DNA of 64,000 nt, from the NCBI RefSeq assembly GCF_020405185.1, contig NZ_CP084463.1, positions 3,038,001 to 3,102,000 of the forward strand. Reading direction: 5' to 3'. The notes beneath the pieces are model-generated. The model was not told where the DNA came from. It was given only the letters and a program-made list of their open reading frames with translations, and ran no database searches. This document shows, piece by piece, positions 25,807 through 33,153 of the stretch; within the stretch, counting starts at the first letter, position 1, and every line of letters starts with the position of its first letter. Made by a program: the position numbers and the translations under genes. The stretch is from Halomicrobium salinisoli (GTDB taxonomy: Archaea > Halobacteriota > Halobacteria > Halobacteriales > Haloarculaceae).

Positions 25807-26031
25807 CCTCGGGAGCGTCAGCGACCGAGGGCTCGCGGGACGAACGCAGTGAGTCCCGCGGCGTCCGCGCGAACGCAGTGAGCGCGGGCTCGGGAGACGA
25901 GCACAGCGAGTCTCCCGGCGTCCGCACGAGCGCAGCGAGTGCGGGCTCGCGGGACGAACGCAGTGAGTCCCGCGGCGTCCGCGCGAACGCAGTGAGCGCG
26001 GGCTCGGGAGACGAGCACAGCGAGTCTCCCG
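25807..26031. repeat. Tandem array of eight capped hairpins with a 114-bp duplication
   Basis: Hairpins lie at 25807-25830, 25834-25860, 25865-25887, 25891-25917, 25922-25944, 25948-25974, 25979-26001 and 26005-26031. Stems are CGCGGGAC, CCGCGC, CGGGAGAC and CCGCAC with their complements, each capped by GAACGCAGTGA, GAGCACAGCGA or GAGCGCAGCGA. The first has cap GAGCGTCAGCGA. Hairpins 2-4 recur exactly as hairpins 6-8, 114 bases later. Spacers alternate GGCTCG-like and GGCGTC-like. The array fills the gap between two minus-strand genes. Confidence 0.95.
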
Positions 26032-26065
26032 GCGTAGCGGTCGTCGCGAGCCCGTCCCACCGGGG

Positions 26066-26368
26066 TCAGGCGTCGACCCGCTCGAGGTGCGTCGCCTCGT
26101 AGACGCCCGCCAGGTCCGTCTCGACGACGGTCGCCGTGATCTCCTCGCCCTCGCTCGCCGCCGTCTCGGCGACGACGGTCACCGCCTCGATCGGCTCGCG
26201 CAGGAAGAACATGCGGAGCTTCTCGATCCACGACGGCGCGCCCCCCTTCCGGCAGACGAGGACGTACCGGTCGGTCGCCATCGTCTCGAGTTCCGGTTCG
26301 AGGTCGTAGTCGTCGAGGTCCTCCGGCGGGACGACGTGGACGACCTCGCCGACGAGCTGCTCGCCCAT
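26066..26368 (-). CDS. Conserved haloarchaeal hypothetical protein (about 100 residues)
   Basis: A soluble, mostly beta-rich acidic protein starting MGEQLVGEVVHVVPPEDL and containing RYVLVCRKGGAPSWIEKLRMFF and a closing domain (ITATVVETDLAGVYEATHLE). I do not know the family. ATG 26368 is preferred over a frame that runs 200 codons upstream through two other genes. Confidence 0.65.
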   Translation of the reverse strand: MGEQLVGEVVHVVPPEDLDDYDLEPELETMATDRYVLVCRKGGAPSWIEKLRMFFLREPIEAVTVVAETAASEGEEITATVVETDLAGVYEATHLERVDA

Positions 26369-26430
26369 GGGCGACCCAGGCAGCGCGAGGGGATGTGTCT
26401 TTCCCGCCGCGGACGTGTGCGCGCCGCCGC

Positions 26431-26733
26431 TCAGGTCCGGTCGCGCGCCGCCGCCGCGTGCGCCCGCGCCTCCTCGGGCGTCATGCCCCGGACGCCGCAG
26501 GCGCAGGACAGCAGCTCCGGGTCGGCCAAGTCGTCGACCTGCTCCGTTCGAGTCCGCTCCAGTTCGTCCGCGTCGGCGTCGTACTCGTAGTAACAGCGGT
26601 AGCTGACCTGCGCGACGCCCTCGATCCGGTGGTCCTCGTCGGGGTCGGGATTCCGGATGGCGTCCTCGTGTTCGGCCTGCATCTCCGCTTTCCACTGCTC
26701 CAGGGTCGCCTCCGGATCGGTCTCGTCGCTCAC
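26431..26733 (-). CDS. Hypothetical protein with cysteine pair
   Basis: A 100-residue acidic protein, MSDETDPEATLEQWKAEMQ at the N-terminus, with SYRCYYEYD in the middle and LLSCACGVRGMTPEEARAH near the end. The CxC and the upstream Cys could bind a metal. The pattern is typical of small haloarchaeal proteins without known function. It lies between the previous hypothetical gene and the divergent HAD phosphatase. Confidence 0.65.
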   Translation of the reverse strand: MSDETDPEATLEQWKAEMQAEHEDAIRNPDPDEDHRIEGVAQVSYRCYYEYDADADELERTRTEQVDDLADPELLSCACGVRGMTPEEARAHAAAARDRT

Positions 26734-26885
26734 GGGAGCGAGTGGCGACTGCGGGGTGAAAAGTGCCGGGGACGGCCGCCGCCGAGAGGACCGGCCGGAC
26801 AGCGCTGCTCGGGAGCGACGTTTCGGCGGTCGCCGCGAGCGTGCAGACCGAAACCACTACCAGACCAGTCCGGGTACAGCGAGAC

Positions 26886-27548
26886 GTGCCAGCGTACGAC
26901 GCAGTGCTGTTCGACAGCGACGGCGTGCTCGTCACGCCGCCGGCGCGAGAGACGCAACTCGCTGCCACGCGGACGGCCTTCGAAGCAGTGGGAGAGAGCG
27001 ATCCGGCGGCCGAGCACGTCGCGGCCGTCGCGGACGGCCTGACGGGAGAGCAACTCCGAGAGATCTGCGACGCGTACGACTTCGATCCCGAAGCGTTCTG
27101 GGACGCGCGCGAACACCACGACGAGCGCTCGCAGTTCGATCGGTTCCGGGACGGGACCCGCCGGCTCTACGACGACGTCGCCGCGATCCGCGACCTCTCC
27201 CACGACTGCGGCGTCGTGAGCAACAACCACCACAGCACGATCGAGTTCGTCCTGTCGCACTTCGGGCTCAAGGCGTCGTTCGACACCTACTACGGCCGGG
27301 AGAAGTCGATCGAGAGCCTCGACCTGAAGAAGCCGGATCCGCACTACCTGGAGCGCGCGCTCGCGGACCTGGACGCCGACACCGCGCTGTTCGTCGGGGA
27401 CAGCGAGAGCGACGTCGTCGCCGCGGAGCGCGCCGGACTCGACTCCGCGTTCGTTCGACGGTCCCACTGCGCCGACGTCGCGCTCTCGACGTCGCCGACG
27501 TTCGAGGTCGACGACCTCGGCGACGTGGCGTCCCTCGTGAACGGGTGA
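26886..27548 (+). CDS. HAD-superfamily hydrolase (phosphoglycolate phosphatase-like)
   Basis: A 220-residue haloacid dehalogenase-type phosphatase from GTG 26886. Motif I is VLFDSDGVLV (nucleophile Asp, acid Asp two residues on), motif II is VSNNHH, motif III is the Lys in LKKPDPHYL, and motif IV is LFVGDSESDVVAAERAG. A cap domain lies between motifs I and II. It should hydrolyse a small phosphate ester. A close relative with the same plan is encoded at 60481-61149. Confidence 0.88.
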   Translation: MPAYDAVLFDSDGVLVTPPARETQLAATRTAFEAVGESDPAAEHVAAVADGLTGEQLREICDAYDFDPEAFWDAREHHDERSQFDRFRDGTRRLYDDVAAIRDLSHDCGVVSNNHHSTIEFVLSHFGLKASFDTYYGREKSIESLDLKKPDPHYLERALADLDADTALFVGDSESDVVAAERAGLDSAFVRRSHCADVALSTSPTFEVDDLGDVASLVNG

Positions 27549-27590
27549 CGGCGCGTCGGCCACGACCACACGGGCGCGGAGCGACCGTCG

Positions 27591-28412
27591 CTACTCCTCC
27601 TCGTCCGACTGCTCGTCGTCCGCCTCGTCGTCCCGGTCGGCCCCGCTCTCGCTCTCGTCCTCGGCCTCGGCTATCCTCTCGTCGGAGTCGCGGTTGTCGA
27701 CGGCGCCCTCGTCGTACCGCTCCGGGGCCTCCGGCGACGTCGGTTCGGGATCGGTCCCCTCGCTGGCCGGGTACGCCTGCTCGTCCTCCGGCTGGGACAC
27801 CTTGCCGAGCTCGTCCGTCATGTCGGTCTCCGAGAGGCTGACCTCGACGTCGTCGTCCGTCCCCGGCGTCTCCTCGTCGGGGATCCGTGGGTCCTCGTCG
27901 TCGCCACCGAGCGTCGGTCGCGATTCGACCTCGTCTCCGCTCTGGTCCTCGTCGAACGCGACGTCCTCGACCTCCCTGTCCACCACGCCCTGCGCGTCGG
28001 GCTCGCCGGACGTCCCGCGGGGGTTCGTGTCGGGGCTCGTCATGTCCGTCGCCACGCGGTGAGAGTGGGCCTCGGCGGAGACCTCGTGGTCCTCGCCGTG
28101 TTCGCTCTCGCCGCCGGTGGTCCCGCGCCGGGAGCTACCGCCGGACGTCGACCCGCCCGAGCGCCGCTGTCGGACGCCCAGGCCGACCAGCGTGCCGCCC
28201 AGCAGAGCCAGCACCCCCGCCCGGAGGCGTCGCTTCGGGGCCGTCCTGACGGCGTCGGCGATCAGGAGGCCGCCGACCGCCGCTGCCGCGGTGCCGTCCT
28301 TCGTCCACCGTGCCGCCTTCGTGAGGAGGCGTCGCGGTCGCGTCTGTCGGGGCTGTCCGCTGCTGTCGTGCGTCTCGTCGGAGTCGGCCGTATCAGGGAT
28401 CTGTGTAGACAT
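27591..28412 (-). CDS. Acidic membrane-anchored hypothetical protein
   Basis: 273 residues. Residues about 28-80 are basic then hydrophobic (TAAAAVGGLLIADAV, RAGVLALLGGTLVGLGVRQ), probably one or two membrane helices. Residues 85-273 are a very acidic, disordered Asp/Glu/Ser-rich tail. The helix-plus-acidic-tail plan is common in haloarchaea with no known function. Confidence 0.65.
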   Translation of the reverse strand: MSTQIPDTADSDETHDSSGQPRQTRPRRLLTKAARWTKDGTAAAAVGGLLIADAVRTAPKRRLRAGVLALLGGTLVGLGVRQRRSGGSTSGGSSRRGTTGGESEHGEDHEVSAEAHSHRVATDMTSPDTNPRGTSGEPDAQGVVDREVEDVAFDEDQSGDEVESRPTLGGDDEDPRIPDEETPGTDDDVEVSLSETDMTDELGKVSQPEDEQAYPASEGTDPEPTSPEAPERYDEGAVDNRDSDERIAEAEDESESGADRDDEADDEQSDEEE

Positions 28413-28600
28413 GGTGTTGTGGGGACCGCGTCGGAACTGTCCGCGAGAGTGTACGTTCCCCAGGCGATTGAAACCTCGCCCGTTCGGGAGCGGTTACTGT
28501 GACTACACGGCGGTAAGCCGGGCTTTAGGGGGTAATTCTCTCCGATCAGTGACGGCGTTCGCTGTGGTCCAGGACCAAAATGGAGTTCGACATCAACCGC

Positions 28601-28993
28601 ACACGAAACACAGGACGCGGCGCGATGAAACGCGCCGCTCGGGGGTTGTGATACGAGAAGAGCCTAGGCCGGGATTTGAACCAGAGGAAGACGTTCCGGG
28701 ATGCTCCCTCACTGCGTTCGCTGCGCTTCCGGGGCTGCGTCTTCCAGGGCTCAAATCCCGCGTAAGCCTCACACGAAACACGGGACGCGGCGCGATGAAA
28801 CGCGCCGCTCGCGGGTTGTGATACGAGAAGAGCCTAGGCCGGGATTTGAACCACGCCGAGACGGTCCTGCTCACCTCGCTTCGCTCGGCTGCGCGGGCTG
28901 CGACTCGTCTACTTCAAATCCCGCTGGCGACGTCATTCGCCGATTGCGGTCGCTCGGCGATGAAACGCCTCGCAGGAGTGAAATCGGCGAAGA
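28601..28993. repeat. Tandem partial copies of the tRNA-Thr 3' end and its flank
   Basis: A block of about 82 bp (28601-28682) is repeated at 28771-28852, exactly 170 bp apart, and a decayed third version leads into the real tRNA-Thr. Each block has a GCGGCGCG/CGCGCCGC hairpin (loop ATGAAA) followed by GCCTAGGCCGGGATTTGAAC, the minus-strand 3' end (T-arm plus acceptor) of the tRNA. Each is followed by a hairpin-rich insert that ends in the T-arm in the opposite sense (TCAAATCCC). Bases 28413-28600 hold nothing I can identify. Confidence 0.85.
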
Positions 28994-29065
28994 AGCCTAG
29001 GCCGGGATTTGAACCCGGGCTCTCGTCCTTACCAAGGACGCGCTTTACCTCTAAGCTACCCAGGC
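28994..29065 (-). tRNA. tRNA-Thr (anticodon GGT)
   Basis: A complete cloverleaf on the minus strand. The acceptor is GCCTGGG pairing with CCTAGGC, the anticodon stem CGTCC/GGACG encloses the loop TTGGTAA (anticodon GGT, reading ACC), and the T-arm is CCGGG-TTCAAAT-CCCGG. CCA is not encoded. Two truncated copies of its 3' end lie immediately downstream. Confidence 0.95.
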
Positions 29066-29118
29066 GCGCACTCGTTCGTAGCCGGGAATCCTCTTTAGGG
29101 CTTTCGATTCGGGAGCAG

Positions 29119-29940
29119 TCAGTGATCCGCTGACGTGGTCACGCCGTCGCTGGTCGAGGCGTCGTCGGCGATCAGCGCGGCGACGGTCTCGCGGACCTCG
29201 TCGTCGGTCAGTCGCTCGATCGCGGGGAGCGGGTCGCCGTCGGCCGCGAGGTCGGCGGTGTACTCCCGCAGGCGCGTCGTCGGGCGGGCGCCGCCGGCGG
29301 TCACGCCGGCGACGGCGGCCAGCTCCAGCACGTCGGCCTCGAGGTTGCGGTCCAGCGAGGGGTCGTCGGTCTCGCGGCGGACGGTCTGGTCGGTGCCGAA
29401 GGCGCGGACGACGCCGACGGCGGCGTCGGCGGCCTCCGTGCGGGCCAGCAGGTAGAAGCCCCGCGAGACGAGGATGTCGGCGATGAGGATGTCGAGGTCC
29501 GCCTCGTCCCTGGCGTCGGCGTCGTCGCCGACGCCGCTCCACGGATCATCGTGGGCCAGCGAGCGGGTCAGCCGGAGGCCCTCGTAGATCAGCTGGACGC
29601 CCGCGGCGCGGTCGGCGAGGCCGTCGGGTGCGTCCTCCGGAGCGTCAGCGACGGAGGGCTCGTCGGAACGGGTTCCGACGGCGTCCTGGCGAGGCGAAGC
29701 CGAGCCAGGGCCCGTCGAGCTATGCTCGACGGCGTCTTCCGGAGCGGTAGCGACGGAGGGCTCGCTGGAGCTCGCTCCAGCGGCGTCCCCGCGGACGGCG
29801 CGGGCGCTGACCAGCGTGTACACCCCGGGTGCCATCGACGCGGCGTCGATGCGAGCCTCGATGCGGTCGCGGAGACGGGCTGGCTCGACGTCGTCGACCG
29901 CGGCCAGCGCGGCGCGACGGACCGCCACGGCTTCCTCCAT
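29119..29940 (-). CDS. DUF7114-like haloarchaeal protein with repeat-derived insert
   Basis: A 273-residue helical protein starting MEEAVAVRRAALAAVDDVEP. The core (VQLIYEGLRLTRSLAHDDPW, DLDILIADILVSRGFYLLA) resembles the uncharacterised DUF7114 family and has a helical look reminiscent of isoprenoid-synthase-like folds. Residues about 52-107 are a low-complexity Ser/Asp/Pro insert in which SEPSVATAPEDA-type sequence is repeated, encoded by the hairpin array at 29634-29781. The insert separates helix YTLVSARAVRG from the rest without breaking the frame. Confidence 0.7.
   Translation of the reverse strand: MEEAVAVRRAALAAVDDVEPARLRDRIEARIDAASMAPGVYTLVSARAVRGDAAGASSSEPSVATAPEDAVEHSSTGPGSASPRQDAVGTRSDEPSVADAPEDAPDGLADRAAGVQLIYEGLRLTRSLAHDDPWSGVGDDADARDEADLDILIADILVSRGFYLLARTEAADAAVGVVRAFGTDQTVRRETDDPSLDRNLEADVLELAAVAGVTAGGARPTTRLREYTADLAADGDPLPAIERLTDDEVRETVAALIADDASTSDGVTTSADH
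29634..29781. repeat. In-frame hairpin array within the DUF7114-like gene
   Basis: Six stem-loops: CCTCCG/CGGAGG capped GAGCGTCAGCGA, GTCGGAAC/GTTCCGAC, CTGGC/GCCAG capped GAGGCGAAGCCGA, GTCGAGC/GCTCGAC, TCCG/CGGA capped GAGCGGTAGCGA and GCTGGAGC/GCTCCAGC. The spacers GGCTCG and GGCGTC alternate, the same grammar as the array at 25807-26031. Confidence 0.85.
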
Positions 29941-30043
29941 TATCCGAGCGTTACGACCCGGAAGGCAAAGACCTTTGGAAACGGCAGGCAGCGGCCCGGT
30001 CGACCTCGGAGTCGGGTGAGCGGCGCCCGCGACGCCGGCCTCC

Positions 30044-30165
30044 CGCTCGCCTGTACCGAGGCTCCTCCCTGCGGTCGGCCCCGCGGCTCGCGTGTCGCTC
30101 CTACCGTCGCTCCCGCTCGCCTGTACCGAGGCTCCTCCCTGCGGTCGGAGCCTCGGACGAAGCGC
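30044..30165. repeat. Duplicated hairpin module between divergent genes
   Basis: A block starting CTCCCGCTCGCCTGTACCG occurs twice, about 68 bases apart, each with the strong hairpin CCGAGGCTCC/GGAGCCTCGG (second copy perfect) capped TCCCTGCGGTC. It lies in the 260-bp intergenic region between the DUF7114-like gene and the DUF3105 gene, where both promoters should be. Confidence 0.8.
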
Positions 30166-30200
30166 AACGTTCGTCTCACTGGAGCACACAGCGAGGGACG

Positions 30201-30908
30201 ATGGTCGACTGCGACTACTGCGACGCCGCTTTCGAGGACGAGGACACCTACCTCGCGCACCTCGCTGACGCCCACGAGGGCGAACTGAGCGCCATCGACC
30301 GGCGCCGGGTCGAGGACGTGGAGCGCGAGGAGTCCGGCGGGATCCCGACGGGGCCGGCGGTCCTCGCCGTCGTGATCCTGGCCTCGCTGGCGCTGATGGC
30401 CTACGTGACGCTGATCATGGGGGGCGGCGGTGGCAACGCCGACGCGTCGATTCCGGCCCGGGGCGACGCCGCGGTGATCTCCCAGGTCGAGAACGAGTCC
30501 ATCGCGAGCAACGAGCACGTCTCCCAGGGGACGGACATCGACTACGAGCGGATGCCGCCGACCGGCGGGGCCCACTACGGGGGCCAGACGGTGAGCGCGG
30601 GCTTCTACGAGGCGGAGCAGTCGCTGGGCGCGCTGGTCCACTCGCTGGAGCACGGCGCGGTCGTCGTCTACTACGACCCCGCGGCGCTGGACCGGTCCGC
30701 CGAGCAGAGCCTGCGGGCGTTCGCGAACCGTCACACCGGCGGCTGGCGGAGCTTCATCGCCGTGCCGAACCCCGCCGAGAGCCCCGACGCGCCGTACGTC
30801 CTGGCCGCCTGGGGTCACCGGCTGGAGATGAACGAGTACGACAACGAGACGGTCCGCCAGTTCACCGGCGAGTACCTCGGCCGCGGGCCTGAGAACCCGG
30901 TGCGGTAG
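30201..30908 (+). CDS. Zinc finger, membrane helix and DUF3105 domain protein
   Basis: 235 residues. A C2H2-like finger opens the protein (CDYCDAAFEDEDTYLAHLADAH, cysteines at 4 and 7, histidines near 20 and 25), followed by one membrane helix (residues about 50-75). A DUF3105 domain follows, recognisable by YERMPPTGGAHYGG, LVHSLEHGAVVVYYDP and VLAAWGHRLEMNEYD. The histidines and tyrosines are typical of the family, whose function is unknown. The DUF3105 part probably lies outside the membrane and the finger inside. Confidence 0.85.
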   Translation: MVDCDYCDAAFEDEDTYLAHLADAHEGELSAIDRRRVEDVEREESGGIPTGPAVLAVVILASLALMAYVTLIMGGGGGNADASIPARGDAAVISQVENESIASNEHVSQGTDIDYERMPPTGGAHYGGQTVSAGFYEAEQSLGALVHSLEHGAVVVYYDPAALDRSAEQSLRAFANRHTGGWRSFIAVPNPAESPDAPYVLAAWGHRLEMNEYDNETVRQFTGEYLGRGPENPVR

Positions 30909-30938
30909 CGGCCGCCCGACGACGGTTCGAGAACGACG

Positions 30939-31772
30939 TCAGTACAGCGGCTCGGGACCGGGCGGCACCTGTCGCTTGTGCTCGCTGCGCTCGTACATCC
31001 CGCGGACGCGCTCGACGACCTCCTCGTCGACGCCGATCTCGCGGGCCGTCGCGGTCGTCGAGACGCCGCCCTCGACGTGCAGCGCGAGGACGGAGTCCAG
31101 CGTCGGGTAGTCGAGCCCCATCTCCTCGGCGTCGGTCTGGCCGACCCACATCCCGGCGCTTGCGGTCTTCTCGGCCAGGTCCCCGGGGACGCCGACGTGC
31201 TTGGCGAGCTGGCGGACCTGTCCCTTGTAGAGGTTGGCGATGGGATGGCAGTCGACGGCGCCGTCGCCGTACTTCGTGAAGTAGCCCACCAGCGCCTCGC
31301 TCCTGTTGCCCGTCCCCAGGACCAGGGCGTCGCGGTGGTTGGCGACCAGGTAGTTCAGCACGCCCCGCGAGCGCACCCGGAGGTTCCCCACGGCGAGCTG
31401 GTCGCCCTCGGCGTCGGGGTAGCCCTCGAGGAAGGCGTCGACGATCGGGTTGATCTCGATCACCTCGTAGTCGATGTCCAGCAGCTCGCTGGCGACGCGC
31501 TCCGCGTCGCTCATGTTCTCGTCGCGGTTAGACTCGCTGGGCATCACCAGCCCGAAGACGTTCTCGGCGCCCAGCGCCTCAACGGCCAGGTGGGAAGTGA
31601 GCGTGCTGTCGATGCCGCCCGAGAGGCCGATGACGGCCTCGTCGACCCCGGCGGCGTCGGTTACGTCCGTGATGAACGAGGTGATGTGCTCGCGGTGCGC
31701 CGCCAGTTCGTCGTCGGAGAGCGTCAGATCCAGCGGGTCGTCCGCCCGGCGGACCGTCGCGGATTCTGCCAT
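30939..31772 (-). CDS. nadE: NAD+ synthase
   Basis: 277 residues, the ammonia-dependent form without a glutaminase domain. The PP-loop SGGIDST (about residues 50-56) binds ATP, and FTKYGDGAVDCHPIANLYK and LAKHVGVP are family hallmarks. It converts deamido-NAD to NAD using ATP and ammonia, the last step of NAD synthesis. It is convergent with the DUF3105 gene. The tRNA-Gly gene lies upstream on the other strand. Confidence 0.95.
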   Translation of the reverse strand: MAESATVRRADDPLDLTLSDDELAAHREHITSFITDVTDAAGVDEAVIGLSGGIDSTLTSHLAVEALGAENVFGLVMPSESNRDENMSDAERVASELLDIDYEVIEINPIVDAFLEGYPDAEGDQLAVGNLRVRSRGVLNYLVANHRDALVLGTGNRSEALVGYFTKYGDGAVDCHPIANLYKGQVRQLAKHVGVPGDLAEKTASAGMWVGQTDAEEMGLDYPTLDSVLALHVEGGVSTTATAREIGVDEEVVERVRGMYERSEHKRQVPPGPEPLY

Positions 31773-31897
31773 CGTGTGCTCTGGTTCGGCCCACCGGCAC
31801 TAATATCCACTCGATGGCGCGAAAACTCGTGGACGAACGTCCACTTCGTCCCGAAGCGCTACGTTCAAGTGCCATCGGTTGGTTTTGCCAAGTGCAA

Positions 31898-31962
31898 GCG
31901 CGCCGTTGGTGAGCGAACGTGGAACGTTCGCGATCCGCGGGGCGCTCGAGCGAAGCGAGCGC
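31898..31962. repeat. Direct repeat of the tRNA-Gly 5' end flanking two hairpins
   Basis: GCGCGCCGTTGGT occurs at 31898-31910 and again at 31961-31973, where it forms the first bases of tRNA-Gly. The 50 bases between hold GCGAACGT/ACGTTCGC (loop GGA) and a hairpin capped GAGCGAAGCGA. This looks like a hairpin-module insertion with a duplicated target, or a tandem duplication. Confidence 0.75.
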
Positions 31963-32033
31963 GCGCCGTTGGTCCAGTGGTAGGACAGTGGCTTCCCAAG
32001 CCACTAGCCCGGGTTCAATTCCCGGACGGCGCA
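31963..32033 (+). tRNA. tRNA-Gly (anticodon CCC)
   Basis: A complete cloverleaf: acceptor GCGCCGT/ACGGCGC, D-arm with TGGTCCAGTGGTAGGACA, anticodon stem GTGGC/GCCAC around TTCCCAA (anticodon CCC, reading GGG), T-arm CCGGG-TTCAATT-CCCGG, discriminator A. CCA is not encoded. Hairpin repeats abut the 5' end. Confidence 0.95.
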
Positions 32034-32111
32034 CTTCTCTACTTTCGTGGAGTTCTGAGTTGAGTGTGTACCTAGAGTCGTATCTGGCTCCTTGATAGAG
32101 TGTGTGAACAG

Positions 32112-32429
32112 CCAGAAAGCCCCCGAGCGCTCGATGGTCCGCGACTCGCTGTGCTCCTCGGTCACTTCGTTCCCTGCGGTGCTTGCTTCGTCGGGGACCA
32201 GTCGAGCGCTCGGCCCCTTTCAGTCCCACCCGTAGCCGGCTGGTCAATCCACGCGGGAGGGACTGAAAGGGGCGGCCGGCTACACGACGGCGGACGACGC
32301 AAGCACTGGAGCGAACGGAGTGAGCGAAGCGCGCAGCGAGAGTCACGTGAGCGGAGCGAACGTGACCTCGATAGACGAGCGGAGCGAGTCTATCGGTGCC
32401 CCCGAGTGTAGCCGGCCGGGGCTTTCTGG
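32112..32429. repeat. Three-armed inverted-repeat element, copy 3 (318 bp)
   Basis: The ends are CCAGAAAGCCCC and GGGGCTTTCTGG. The left arm is closed by GAGCGCTCGA/TCGAGCGCTC, the centre by CCCCTTTCAGTCCC/GGGACTGAAAGGGG, and the right arm by GGCCGGCTACAC/GTGTAGCCGGCC. The right arm carries two extra small hairpins absent from copy 1: GTCACGT/ACGTGAC and GATAGAC/GTCTATC, each capped GAGCGGAGCGA. It lies between tRNA-Gly and the 3' end of the FkbM gene; the rest of the 445-bp gap holds nothing recognised. Confidence 0.9.
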
Positions 32430-32478
32430 CTCTCCCAATCAGACACTGTGGTATTCCGAACGACAGTTACGAATCCGG

Positions 32479-33153
32479 TTACTCCGCGGTCAGGACGAAG
32501 ATGCCGCGGTCGGGTTCGTCGGCGGCCCGTTCGACGACGTCGTACCCCTGCTCGTCGAGGGCGTCGCGGGTCGCGTCCTCGGGCGTGCCGAAGCAGGCGT
32601 GGGTCTCGACGACGATCGTCCGGGGTTCGACGTCGGCGTGCCGGAGGACGTCGGCCTCGGCACCCTCGCAGTCGAGGACGAGGACGTCGGAGTCGGGGAG
32701 GTCGCCGGGCGGGAGGCGGGCGGCGCCGGAGCCGTCGCCGTCGACCTTGACGCCGGGGCCGACGAGGGCGTGGCGGACCGCGATGCGTTCGTCGACGCCG
32801 TTGAGGGCGGCCGTCTCCCGGACGTACCGGTACCGGTGGCGCGCGGGCTCGAACGCGGTCACGGCTCCGTCCGGACCGGCGCGGCGGGCGGCGACGACGC
32901 TGGAGACGCCCCAGCCGCCGCCGACGACGACGACGTCGTCGCCGGACTCGACGGCGGACCGGACCGCGTCGATCAGCGTGGCCTCGTACGCCGGGAACTC
33001 GTCGGTCAGGTCCAGCAGCGGGATCCGGCGGACGGCGACGCCGTTGAACACGGCGATCTTCTCGGGCAGGTGCGGTCGGACGACCCGGTTGTACGCCCGG
33101 CGGACGGCGGCCGGGACGTCGTCAGGGCTCGGGAGCGCGTTCTCTCGGTGCAT
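32479..33153 (-). CDS. FkbM-family SAM-dependent methyltransferase
   Basis: A 224-residue class I methyltransferase. The SAM site is [20 protein letters not shown], followed by [22 protein letters not shown] and [14 protein letters not shown], where EP and DCEGAE are FkbM hallmarks. FkbM enzymes usually O-methylate sugars or secondary metabolites. It is the last gene of a three-gene operon and its start overlaps the end of the phosphotransferase gene by 32 bases. Confidence 0.88.
   Translation of the reverse strand: MHRENALPSPDDVPAAVRRAYNRVVRPHLPEKIAVFNGVAVRRIPLLDLTDEFPAYEATLIDAVRSAVESGDDVVVVGGGWGVSSVVAARRAGPDGAVTAFEPARHRYRYVRETAALNGVDERIAVRHALVGPGVKVDGDGSGAARLPPGDLPDSDVLVLDCEGAEADVLRHADVEPRTIVVETHACFGTPEDATRDALDEQGYDVVERAADEPDRGIFVLTAE

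Noticed and set aside
25807..26031. A CRISPR array
   Set aside because: The repeats are palindromic with varying stems and 4-6 base spacers, unlike CRISPR repeats with 30-40 base unique spacers.
28593..28874. A 93-codon minus-strand open frame over the tRNA-Thr fragments
   Set aside because: It consists of translated tRNA fragments and hairpins, is repetitive, and lacks haloarchaeal amino-acid composition.
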